DNA of 5,938 nucleotides from Thermoanaerobaculia bacterium (GTDB lineage Bacteria; Acidobacteriota; Thermoanaerobaculia; UBA5066), in the NCBI GenBank assembly GCA_023717585.1, contig JAMQPJ010000092.1, positions 1 to 5,938 of the forward strand, given 5' to 3'. The position numbers were made by a program, and so were the translations under genes. The notes under the pieces were generated by a model. The model was not told the DNA's origin and made no database searches. It was given only the letters and a program-made list of their open reading frames with translations. Below are positions 1-5,591 of the stretch, piece after piece. Position 1 is the first letter of the stretch. Every line of letters starts with the position of its first letter.

Positions 1-442
1 CGGGTTTGAGGTCGCGGTGCACGATCCCTTTCGCGTGCGCCGCCTCCAGCGCGGCCGCGATGTCGCGGCCGATGGAAAGCGCCTCGCCTAGGGGCATCTT
101 CCCCGCCTTCATGCGCTTGCTCAGCGATTCACCTTCGACGAGCTCCATGACGAGGACGTGGCGCGTCGCATCGGCTCTGCCCGAAGAGGACGAACCGGAG
201 ATTTCTTCGAATGAATAGATCGCCGCAATGTTGGGGTGGTTCAGCACTGCCAACAGCTTCGCTTCCCGCTCGAAGCGGGCCTTGCGCTCTTCACCTTCTA
301 AGAAATCCTCGGGCAGTACCTTGATCGCGACATCTCTCCCGAGCCGCGTGTCCTTCGCCCGCCAGACCTCGCCCATCCCCCCGGCCCCGAGAAGGGACAG
401 AATTTCGTAAGGGCCGAGGCGGGAACCCGGCGACAGGCTCAT
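1..442 (-). CDS. Serine/threonine protein kinase, N-terminal part (cut by left edge)
   Basis: Hanks-type (PknB-like) Ser/Thr kinase; 147 residues are visible and the gene continues past base 1. Reading from ATG at 442-440, the N-lobe is intact: glycine-rich loop GAGGMGEV at residues 19-26, ATP-anchoring lysine in VAIKVL (K41), helix-C glutamate in FEREAK (E60), hinge MELVEG at 99-104. The catalytic loop HRDLKP sits at 142-147 with the base D144, so it is an RD kinase. The start fits the usual 'PG..LGPYEI' opening of this family. No strong Shine-Dalgarno precedes it. The C-lobe and any sensor region (these kinases often carry WD40, TolB-like or TPR domains) lie outside the window. There is an unusual Ser/Gly-rich insertion at residues 81-94. 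The gene has lower G+C (about 60% by eye) than its neighbours and uses TTA and CTA leucine codons. The family is certain; the target is unknown. Confidence 0.95.
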   Translation of the reverse strand, partial: MSLSPGSRLGPYEILSLLGAGGMGEVWRAKDTRLGRDVAIKVLPEDFLEGEERKARFEREAKLLAVLNHPNIAAIYSFEEISGSSSSGRADATRHVLVMELVEGESLSKRMKAGKMPLGEALSIGRDIAAALEAAHAKGIVHRDLKP

Positions 443-504
443 GTGGTAACAACAGCTTATCCTGCGGGGAATATGGTCCGTGCCCTGCGCGTTAACAGCC
501 CGTC
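443..504. other. Divergent intergenic region between kinase and pirin genes
   Basis: These 62 bases separate two divergent genes, so the promoters for both must lie here or reach into the opposite gene. It is less GC-rich than the flanks and contains the palindrome GTTAAC (491-496). I see no convincing -35/-10 pair on either strand and no strong Shine-Dalgarno for either gene. AATATGG (about 471-477) is only a weak -10 candidate for the pirin gene. Confidence 0.4.
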
Positions 505-1206
505 ATGATCACACTCCGCAGGGCGAACGAACGCGGCCATGCCGACCACGGCTGGCTCGACACCTGGCACTCGTTCTCGTTCGCCGACTACCACGACGCG
601 GCGCACATGGGCTTCAGGGCCCTCAGGGTCCTCAACGAAGACCGTGTGAAGCCCGGGATGGGGTTCGGCACGCACGGCCACCGGGACATGGAGATCGTGT
701 CGTACGTTCTCGAGGGCGCGCTCGCCCACCGCGACAGCATGGGAACCGGGTCGACGATCGTGCCGGGCGACGTTCAGTACATGAGCGCCGGCACGGGTGT
801 CAGCCACAGCGAGATCAACGCGAGCGACTCCGGCCTCCTCCACTTCGTCCAGATCTGGATTCTTCCCGATCGCGCGGGCTACGCGCCGCGCTACGACCAG
901 AAGCGGTTCGAGAGGCACGACAAGCTCGGGCGCCTCAGGCTCGTCGCATCGCCCGACGGCACGGAGGGCTCGATCTCGATCCGCCAGGACGCGCGCCTTC
1001 ACGCCTCCGTCCTCGACGAGGAAATGTCGGCGTCCCTCGCGGTTCCGAAGGGGCGCCACCTCTGGGTGCAGGCGCTCCGGGGCGTCGTCGACGTGAACGG
1101 CCACGCGCTGTCGGCCGGCGACGGACTCGCGGCGTCGGGCGAGACGGCCTTCGTGTTTCGCCCGCGCGGCGGCGCGGCGGAGTTTCTGGTCTTCGACCTG
1201 GCGTGA
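505..1206 (+). CDS. Pirin family protein, YhhW-like (quercetin 2,3-dioxygenase-type bicupin)
   Basis: A 233-residue bicupin, close to the length of E. coli YhhW (about 231). The N-terminal pirin signature is clear: 'W.DTWHSFSFADY' (residues 17-29), then PGMGFGTHGHRDMEIVSYVLEG (50-71). The metal-binding set is complete: H57 and H59 in GTHGHRD, H101 and E103 in GVSHSEIN. These match the ligand positions known for YhhW. The second cupin (roughly 150-233) lacks such a cluster, as expected for the family. Characterised homologues are cytoplasmic and cleave quercetin in vitro, but the physiological substrate is generally unknown, so the enzymatic name is provisional. It starts at ATG 505, the first codon giving the family N-terminus; no strong Shine-Dalgarno is visible. 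It appears monocistronic: divergent from the kinase and convergent with mqnC, 34 bases away. Confidence 0.93.
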   Translation: MITLRRANERGHADHGWLDTWHSFSFADYHDAAHMGFRALRVLNEDRVKPGMGFGTHGHRDMEIVSYVLEGALAHRDSMGTGSTIVPGDVQYMSAGTGVSHSEINASDSGLLHFVQIWILPDRAGYAPRYDQKRFERHDKLGRLRLVASPDGTEGSISIRQDARLHASVLDEEMSASLAVPKGRHLWVQALRGVVDVNGHALSAGDGLAASGETAFVFRPRGGAAEFLVFDLA

Positions 1207-1240
1207 CCGCCTCGGAGCCGGGCACGGCCTCCCGCGCGGT
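1206..1240. terminator. Possible bidirectional hairpin between pirin and mqnC 3' ends
   Basis: The convergent gap can fold almost end to end. ACCGC (1206-1210) pairs with GCGGT (1236-1240). An inner stem pairs GGAG+CCG (1214-1220) with CGG+CTCC (1225-1227 and 1229-1232), with one bulged C and a GGCA loop. There is no T-tract on either side, so it is not a canonical intrinsic terminator. It could still end or protect both converging transcripts. In DNA this GC-rich, imperfect stems also arise by chance. Confidence 0.3.
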
Positions 1241-2434
1241 TCAGAGCGCCGGCAGATCCCGGCAGCACACCTCGCGGCAGCGCTCGTAGACCGAGCCGCG
1301 CTTGACCGGCGTGAAGCCCGCGTCGCGGATGAGCGCGAGCATGGCCGGTTCGCCCATCTTGTTGTGCGAGCCCGCGGCGGCCACGACGTTCTCCTCGATC
1401 ATGATCGAGCCGAGGTCGTCGGCGCCGAACGACGTCGCGACGCTGCCGATCTTCGCCCCCTGCGTGAGCCACGAGCCCTGAACGTGAGGCACGTTGTCGA
1501 GATAGAGGCGCGCGATCGCGAGCGTGCGCAGGTAGTCGTAGCCGCCCGCCGTCTCGACCTTGCCGTCCATCGCCGTGTTCTCCTCCTGGAAGGTCCACGG
1601 AATGAAGGCGGTGAAGCTCTCGACGCCATCGGCACGGGACGCATCCTGGACCCGCCGCACGACGTCGAGGTGATGAAGACGCTGTTCGTGCGTCTCGCCG
1701 ACCCCGAACATCATCGTCGCCGTCGTCGGCATCCCGAGGCGGTGGGCCTCGCGATGCACTTCGGCCCACTTCTCCGTCGGCGCCTTCGTGAGCGCCCAGA
1801 TCCGCTTTCGCACGTCGTCGTCGAGGATCTCGGCGCCGCCCCCGGGGACCGACTGGAGTCCCGCCCTCTTCAGGCGCGCGAGAACGCCTGCGACGGAGGT
1901 CTTCTCCTTCTTGGCGAGGAAGTAGATCTCCGGCGCCGAAAACGCGTGGCGATGGATCTGCGGATACTTCTCGCGCAGGAACGACAGGACGTCCTCGTAG
2001 TAGGAGAACGGCAGCTCGGCGTGGACGCCCCCCTGCAACAGGATGCCGGTGCCTCCGAGCGCGATCGTCTCCTCGACCTTCCTCCCGATCTCCTCGAGCG
2101 GCAGGACGTAACCCTCGGCGTCGCCCGCGGGCCGGTAAAACGCGCAGAACGTGCAGCGGTAAATGCAGACGTTCGTGTAATTGACGTTCCGGTCGATCTG
2201 GTAGGTGACGCGATCGGCGGGATGCATCCGCCGGCGCGCGGCGTCCGCCGCGGTCCCGGCCTCGAGCAGGGTCGCCTCGCTGAAGAGCAGGAGGCCTTCG
2301 TCGTACGACAGGCGTTCGCCGCCGCGCACCCGGGCCGCCGCTTCGGCCACGCGCCGCGAGCCGCCGAGCCCCGGCACCGGCGCGTTCGGCAGGACAGCGG
2401 GCGCCGCCGGAGCGGCGGAAGCGACCCCCGACAT
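1241..2434 (-). CDS. mqnC: Cyclic dehypoxanthinyl futalosine synthase MqnC (radical SAM)
   Basis: Radical SAM enzyme of the futalosine menaquinone pathway that cyclises dehypoxanthine futalosine to the cyclic product later converted to 1,4-dihydroxy-6-naphthoate; cytoplasmic. It has 397 residues. The [4Fe-4S] motif CIYRCTFC (C90, C94, C97) follows YQIDRNVNYTNV, the typical MqnC lead-in. Further MqnC blocks are GGTGILLQGGVH (127-138), HRHAFSAPEI (161-170), SVPGGGAEIL (195-204) and FIPWTFQEENT (277-287). The histidine-rich HAFS.PEI block argues for MqnC rather than the paralogue MqnE. ATG at 2434 lies 9 bases after the mqnA stop; GAGG (2442-2445) overlaps that TGA with 7-base spacing. Two oddities are an Ala/Pro-rich N-terminal extension of about 30 residues before the conserved 'RLSYDEGLLL' region, so a later start is possible, and a cysteine-bearing C-terminal tail (C386, C390, C391). 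Confidence 0.95.
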   Translation of the reverse strand: MSGVASAAPAAPAVLPNAPVPGLGGSRRVAEAAARVRGGERLSYDEGLLLFSEATLLEAGTAADAARRRMHPADRVTYQIDRNVNYTNVCIYRCTFCAFYRPAGDAEGYVLPLEEIGRKVEETIALGGTGILLQGGVHAELPFSYYEDVLSFLREKYPQIHRHAFSAPEIYFLAKKEKTSVAGVLARLKRAGLQSVPGGGAEILDDDVRKRIWALTKAPTEKWAEVHREAHRLGMPTTATMMFGVGETHEQRLHHLDVVRRVQDASRADGVESFTAFIPWTFQEENTAMDGKVETAGGYDYLRTLAIARLYLDNVPHVQGSWLTQGAKIGSVATSFGADDLGSIMIEENVVAAAGSHNKMGEPAMLALIRDAGFTPVKRGSVYERCREVCCRDLPAL

Positions 2435-2443
2435 GCGGATGCC

Positions 2444-3253
2444 TCAGCCCTCCCGGCGGGGAACGAGCGGGACGCTCGCGAAGGGCGGCAGATCGGGGGA
2501 CGAGAGGAGGCCCCGCGCGTGGGCGCGCCGGTAGAACTCCGCGAGGCCCTTCTCGTCCTCTTCCGCGAGGTCGTGATGCAGGTCTCCATCGAGGTATTCC
2601 GCGAGGGCCTCGCGCGGCATTCCGGTTCGCGCGGCAGCGGCGTCGAGGATTTCGGAGGCGTGAGTCCGCGCGTACTCGCGCGACCACAGGAACGGCTCCG
2701 GCGGCACGGACGGCCGCACCGCCCACACCGCGAACACGAACGGCAGCCCCGTGAGGCGCTGCCAGCCCTCCGCGAGGTCCAGCACATGGAGCCCGGAAAG
2801 GTCCGCCTTCAGGGCCGGATCCCCGATGAGGAGAGCCGCGTCGTGGTGCGCCAGCATTTCACCGAGGTCCGGCGCGGCCGCGTGGAACTGAGGCTTCACG
2901 CCGAGGAGGTCGTGGAAGAGGATGCGCGCCATCGCGGCGGATGAGCGCGACGCGACGTCGAGGGCCACGGTCTTCGCGGTTTCGAGCGGCTGGCGACCGA
3001 CGAGGATGACGCTGCGCACGCGCTCGCGGGACGCGATCCCGACGCCGCGCACGATCCGGATGCCGGGGATACGCGCGGCCTCGATCGACGGCACGAGCCC
3101 CGCCTCGACTTCCCCTCGCGCGAGGCGCTCGGCGCACGCCGACGGAATGTCCGTGAGCGCCTCGACTCCGTCCACCGCGCGCCGCAGGAGACCCCACGTG
3201 AGCGGCCAGGCGTTGACGTAATCCACCAGCGATGCACGCAACACGTCGTTCAT
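2444..3253 (-). CDS. mqnA: Chorismate dehydratase MqnA (menaquinone, futalosine pathway)
   Basis: MqnA dehydrates chorismate to 3-[(1-carboxyvinyl)oxy]benzoate, the entry step of the futalosine route; it is cytoplasmic and has a periplasmic-binding-protein-like fold. The 269 residues match the usual length. Family blocks in order: VDYVNAWPL (10-18), PSACAERLARGEVEAGLVPSIEA (37-59), RVRSVILVGRQPL (78-90), TVALDVASRSSAAMARILF (95-113), HHDAALLIGDPAL (136-148) and EGWQRLTGLPFVFAVWA (162-178). N14 and S81 probably correspond to the Asn and Ser reported as important in characterised MqnA; the alignment was made by eye. The C-terminal 'L.HDLAEEDEKGLAEFYRRA' is also typical. ATG at 3253 is preceded by a strong AGGAGG only 3 bases away. 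It is the first gene of an operon with mqnC and lies divergent to the glycosyltransferase. mqnB, mqnD and mqnE are not in the window. Confidence 0.95.
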   Translation of the reverse strand: MNDVLRASLVDYVNAWPLTWGLLRRAVDGVEALTDIPSACAERLARGEVEAGLVPSIEAARIPGIRIVRGVGIASRERVRSVILVGRQPLETAKTVALDVASRSSAAMARILFHDLLGVKPQFHAAAPDLGEMLAHHDAALLIGDPALKADLSGLHVLDLAEGWQRLTGLPFVFAVWAVRPSVPPEPFLWSREYARTHASEILDAAAARTGMPREALAEYLDGDLHHDLAEEDEKGLAEFYRRAHARGLLSSPDLPPFASVPLVPRREG

Positions 3254-3256
3254 GCC

Positions 3257-3262
3257 CCTCCT
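3257..3262 (-). promoter_or_regulatory. Shine-Dalgarno of mqnA
   Basis: On the minus strand AGGAGG is followed by GGC and then the ATG. The core is full length but the spacing (3 bases) is shorter than the usual 5-9. It supports ATG 3253 as the start. This is the strongest ribosome-binding site in the window. The adjacent 3262-3270 stretch is the most A/T-rich run in the gap. Confidence 0.7.
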
Positions 3263-3280
3263 AAAAATACACTACGACGG

Positions 3281-3299
3281 CGAGTCCGGGGCGGACTCG
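3281..3299. repeat. Perfect 8-bp inverted repeat in the mqnA / glycosyltransferase divergent gap
   Basis: CGAGTCCG (3281-3288) and CGGACTCG (3292-3299) form a perfect inverted repeat around a GGG centre. It lies in the 59-base divergent region, 28 bases upstream of the mqnA ATG and 13 upstream of the glycosyltransferase GTG. It could be an operator for a dimeric regulator of either or both genes, or a hairpin in the glycosyltransferase leader. No regulator family can be named from the motif. The symmetry is directly visible; the function is inferred. Confidence 0.5.
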
Positions 3300-3312
3300 G
3301 CGACAATGAGTC

Positions 3313-4476
3313 GTGCCCCCCGCCGTTCCGCTGGCCGTCTCCGTCGTCATGCCCTGCCTGAACGAGGCCGAAACAGTGGCCCCGTGCGTCGCGGAGGCGC
3401 TCGCCGCCCTCGCGGCAGCGGGTCTCGCGGGCGAGGTCGTCGTCGCGGACAACGGCTCGACGGACGGCTCCCGCGAGCTTGCCGAGGCCGCCGGCGCGCG
3501 GGTCGTCCCGGTCGCGATTCCGGGATACGGCGCGGCGCTCGCGGGCGGAATCGCGGCGGCGCGCGGCCGCTACGTCGTCATGGGCGACGCGGACCTCTCG
3601 TACGACTTCGGCGCCGTGCCGGACTTCGTGAAGGCCCTCGACGGCGGCGCGGACCTCGTCATGGGCTCGCGCTTCAGGGGCGTGATCGAAAAGGATGCCA
3701 TGCCGCCGCTCCACCGATGGCTCGGCAACCCCGTCCTCACCGGACTCGGCCGCCTCTTCTTCCGCACCGACGTCTCGGATTTTCACTGCGGTCTGCGCGG
3801 CTTCCGCCGCGACGCGCTCCTCGGCCTCGATCTCCGGACGACGGGCATGGAGTACGCGAGCGAGATCGTCGTCAAGGCGGTGCTTTTCGGGCTGACGATC
3901 CGGGAGATTCCCGTGACGCTTCGCAGGGACGGGCGGTCGCGCTCGCCGCATCTGCGCCCGTGGCGCGACGGCTGGCGGCACCTGCGCTTCCTCCTCCTCT
4001 ACTCGCCGCGCTGGCTCTTCCTCGTGCCCGGCCTCGCGCTGATCCTGTCGGGCGGCGCGCTCATCGCGTGGCTCCTGCCGGGGGCGCGCGCTCTCTTCGG
4101 GGCCACGCTCGACGTCCACACGATGCTCGCGGGAGCCGGCATGGTCCTCGTCGGCGCGGCGGCGCTCTTCGCCGGCGTCTGCGCGAAGATTTTCGGCATC
4201 ACCGAGGGCCTTCTGCCGAAGGATCCGCTTCTCGACCGCCTCTTCGACCGCTGGATCACGCTGGAGACGGGGCTCCTCGCGGGAGCGGCGTGTCTCCTCC
4301 TGGGCTGCGCTCTCGTCGGCCGCGTGGCGGTCCTCTGGGCCGGCGCCGGTTACCACGGCCTCCCCTACACGCAGACCATGCGCTGGATGATTCCGGGCGT
4401 TCTCCTGCTCGTCCTCGGGGCCGAGGCCCTCTTCGGTTCGTTCCTGCTCTCGCTCCTCGGCGTGCGCCGGCGGTGA
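3313..4476 (+). CDS. Family 2 glycosyltransferase, polyprenyl-phosphate type with C-terminal membrane domain
   Basis: A 387-residue inner-membrane enzyme. The N-terminal GT-A domain (about 8-230) resembles dolichyl-phosphate mannose/glucose synthases, which move a sugar from a nucleotide donor to a polyprenyl phosphate. Motifs: VSVVMPCLNEAETV (9-22), DNGSTDGS (46-53), GYGAALAGGIAAARG (71-85), metal-binding DAD in GDADLSYDF (91-99), GSRFRG (118-123), AMPPLHRWLGNPVLTGLGR (129-147), DFHCGLRGFRR (156-166), GMEYASEIVVKA (178-189) and PHLRPWRDGWRHLRF (212-226). About four hydrophobic helices follow, near 234-256, 271-290, 320-341 and 357-383, more than the two of GtrB. The start is GTG at 3313: an in-frame TGA (3307-3309) lies just upstream and the next ATG (3349) would remove the first beta strand. 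No good Shine-Dalgarno. The sugar and the glycan served are unknown. It stands alone, convergent with the NadR-like gene 30 bases away. Confidence 0.9.
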   Translation: MPPAVPLAVSVVMPCLNEAETVAPCVAEALAALAAAGLAGEVVVADNGSTDGSRELAEAAGARVVPVAIPGYGAALAGGIAAARGRYVVMGDADLSYDFGAVPDFVKALDGGADLVMGSRFRGVIEKDAMPPLHRWLGNPVLTGLGRLFFRTDVSDFHCGLRGFRRDALLGLDLRTTGMEYASEIVVKAVLFGLTIREIPVTLRRDGRSRSPHLRPWRDGWRHLRFLLLYSPRWLFLVPGLALILSGGALIAWLLPGARALFGATLDVHTMLAGAGMVLVGAAALFAGVCAKIFGITEGLLPKDPLLDRLFDRWITLETGLLAGAACLLLGCALVGRVAVLWAGAGYHGLPYTQTMRWMIPGVLLLVLGAEALFGSFLLSLLGVRRR

Positions 4477-4506
4477 GAGCCCGGTCGCCGCGCCCCCCTC
4501 CCGTGA

Positions 4507-5040
4507 TCAGGTTCCGAGGAGCTCCGCGACGGCGGACCCGGCGCGCGTTTCGCGCCCTTCACCCGTTCCCGTCACGTCCACGACGGGCGTGCCGGTTCGC
4601 GCGAGGGCCTCCGTGAAGAGAGCGTGGATTTCCGCGCGCGCCGCGGGCCGGTCGCGCACGCCGTCGGCTGCCCACGGCAGGTCCGGGTGGCAGAGGAGGT
4701 AGAGGTCGCCGGCCCGCTCGACGGCGAGCCGCTCGACCCACGGAGGACAGCTCCCGTAGTAGTGGCGCGCATAGACGACAGTCGAGAGGAGGTCCTGGTC
4801 GAAGACGACGAGCGAGCGCCCGGCCTCTTCCGCCGCGCGGCAGGCCTCGTCCGCGAGGCGCAGATGCGTCCGGGCTATCACGGACACGTCCCCGGGTCCG
4901 AGGGCGACTCCTCGCGCAAGGGCGACCTCGCGGGCCGCCTCGGCCGCCCACGCCGTCTTCCAGCGTGCGGCGAGGGCCCGGGCGAGTGTCGTCTTCCCGG
5001 TGCACTCCCCTCCACTCACGACGACGCGCCGCACGCTCAC
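4507..5040 (-). CDS. NadR-like ATPase / probable ribosylnicotinamide kinase
   Basis: A 177-residue P-loop kinase resembling the C-terminal ribosylnicotinamide kinase domain of NadR (AAA_28-type). It has neither the helix-turn-helix nor the NMN adenylyltransferase domain of full NadR. Visible motifs: Walker A GGECTGKT (10-17), Walker B-like VVFDQD (78-83), 'YARHYYGSCPPWVE' (90-103), and LPWAADGVRDRP (121-132), equivalent to the 'PW.ADG.R' block of NadR. The expected reaction is ATP-dependent phosphorylation of nicotinamide riboside to NMN in the cytoplasm, trapping the imported vitamin; phosphorylation of another nucleoside or vitamin is possible. The start is GTG 5040-5038, overlapping the pnuC TGA as GTGA. 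AGGAG (5047-5051) lies 6 bases upstream, inside pnuC. The same frame stays open upstream, but there it is antisense-like noise over pnuC. It is the last gene of the operon. Confidence 0.85.
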   Translation of the reverse strand: MSVRRVVVSGGECTGKTTLARALAARWKTAWAAEAAREVALARGVALGPGDVSVIARTHLRLADEACRAAEEAGRSLVVFDQDLLSTVVYARHYYGSCPPWVERLAVERAGDLYLLCHPDLPWAADGVRDRPAARAEIHALFTEALARTGTPVVDVTGTGEGRETRAGSAVAELLGT

Positions 5041-5591
5041 GCGAGGCTCCTGCGCCAGGATGCGAGCCCGATTCCCGCAAGGACGAGGAACAACGCGTAG
5101 AGTCCTGCCGTGAGGTTCAGGCCCTTCACGACGTATATCCCGACGTAGACGACGTCCACGGCGATCCAGAGCACCCAGTTCTCGATCCACTTTCGGGTCT
5201 GGAGAAACTGGGCGGCGAGACTGAAGGACGCGGTGCCCGCGTCCCAGAAGGGCAAGGCCGCATCCGTCTTCGACGCCAGGAAGATCCCGAGCCCGATCGC
5301 GAAGACCGCTGCGGCGGCGCCGCACGCCGCGAGGACGGTTCGCGGCGCGCGGGAGACGGAGAGCCGCCCGTGCGCGACTCCTCCGCGCAGCCAGGCCCAC
5401 CAGCCGTAGAGGCAAAGGACGAAATACACGCCCTGGAGCCCCATGTCCGCGTACAGCCTCGCCTCGCGAAAGACGAGCGCGTAGACCGCGACGTTCACGA
5501 GGCCGACGGGCCAGCACCAGACTTTCTCCCGGGCCGTCAGCCAGACGCCGAGAACGCCTGTCGCCGCGCCCAGGATCTCGAGTGGGCTCAC
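5037..5591 (-). CDS. pnuC: PnuC-family vitamin transporter (probable nicotinamide riboside transporter)
   Basis: An inner-membrane facilitator of the Pnu family; 184 residues, mostly hydrophobic, slightly short for the family. Characteristic blocks: CWPVGLVNVAVYALVF (26-41), RLYADMGLQGVYFVLCLYGWWAW (45-67), LPFWDAGTASFSLAAQFLQTRKWIENW (113-139), the WxxWxxxD motif (W139, W142, D146), and 'YVVKGLNLTAGLYALFL' (153-169). Pnu proteins carry unphosphorylated vitamins (nicotinamide riboside, thiamine, riboflavin) by facilitated diffusion and rely on an intracellular kinase for trapping. The NadR-like kinase translated next points to nicotinamide riboside. The start is GTG 5591-5589, overlapping the receptor stop as GTGA. 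It gives the family N-terminus 'SPLEILGAATGVLGVWL', although the frame stays open far upstream. No Shine-Dalgarno is evident, so translational coupling is likely. The symbol rests on family and context; a thiamine-specific PnuT cannot be excluded. Confidence 0.9.
   Translation of the reverse strand: MSPLEILGAATGVLGVWLTAREKVWCWPVGLVNVAVYALVFREARLYADMGLQGVYFVLCLYGWWAWLRGGVAHGRLSVSRAPRTVLAACGAAAAVFAIGLGIFLASKTDAALPFWDAGTASFSLAAQFLQTRKWIENWVLWIAVDVVYVGIYVVKGLNLTAGLYALFLVLAGIGLASWRRSLA
5047..5051 (-). promoter_or_regulatory. Shine-Dalgarno of the NadR-like kinase
   Basis: AGGAG on the minus strand, 6 bases before GTG 5040 and inside the last codons of pnuC. It supports choosing this GTG over the longer open frame upstream and over a second GTG two codons later. 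Confidence 0.6.

Noticed and set aside
457..1104. 215-codon minus-strand frame antisense to the pirin gene
   Set aside because: No recognisable domain, and the plus-strand gene has all four metal ligands in place.
1364..2944. 526-codon open frame on the plus strand across mqnC and mqnA
   Set aside because: It is antisense to two well-supported genes and has an Arg/Val/Glu-rich composition with no recognisable motif. Long open antisense frames are expected at this G+C.
3262..3270. A/T-rich run as a -10 box for the glycosyltransferase or mqnA
   Set aside because: No matching -35 element at suitable spacing on either strand. For mqnA it is too close to the Shine-Dalgarno to be a -10.
3250..4356. 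368-codon minus-strand frame antisense to the glycosyltransferase
   Set aside because: Arg/Glu/Ala-rich, no domain, and opposite to a motif-complete gene; it would also overlap the start of mqnA.
4466..4490. CGGCG...CGCCG stem at the convergent ends of the glycosyltransferase and kinase genes
   Set aside because: Only 5 bp with a 13-base loop and no T-tract; expected by chance in such GC-rich DNA.
3252..4616. 454-codon plus-strand frame overlapping the glycosyltransferase
   Set aside because: It is a shifted frame over a gene with clear GT2 motifs, is very rich in Arg/Pro/Gly, and crosses into the 3' end of the kinase on the other strand.
5041..5517. Upstream extension of the NadR-like frame to give a 336-residue protein
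   Set aside because: The extra part lies over pnuC in another frame, is low-complexity Arg-rich, and is unneeded: GTG 5040 has a ribosome-binding site and yields exactly the NadR-like domain.
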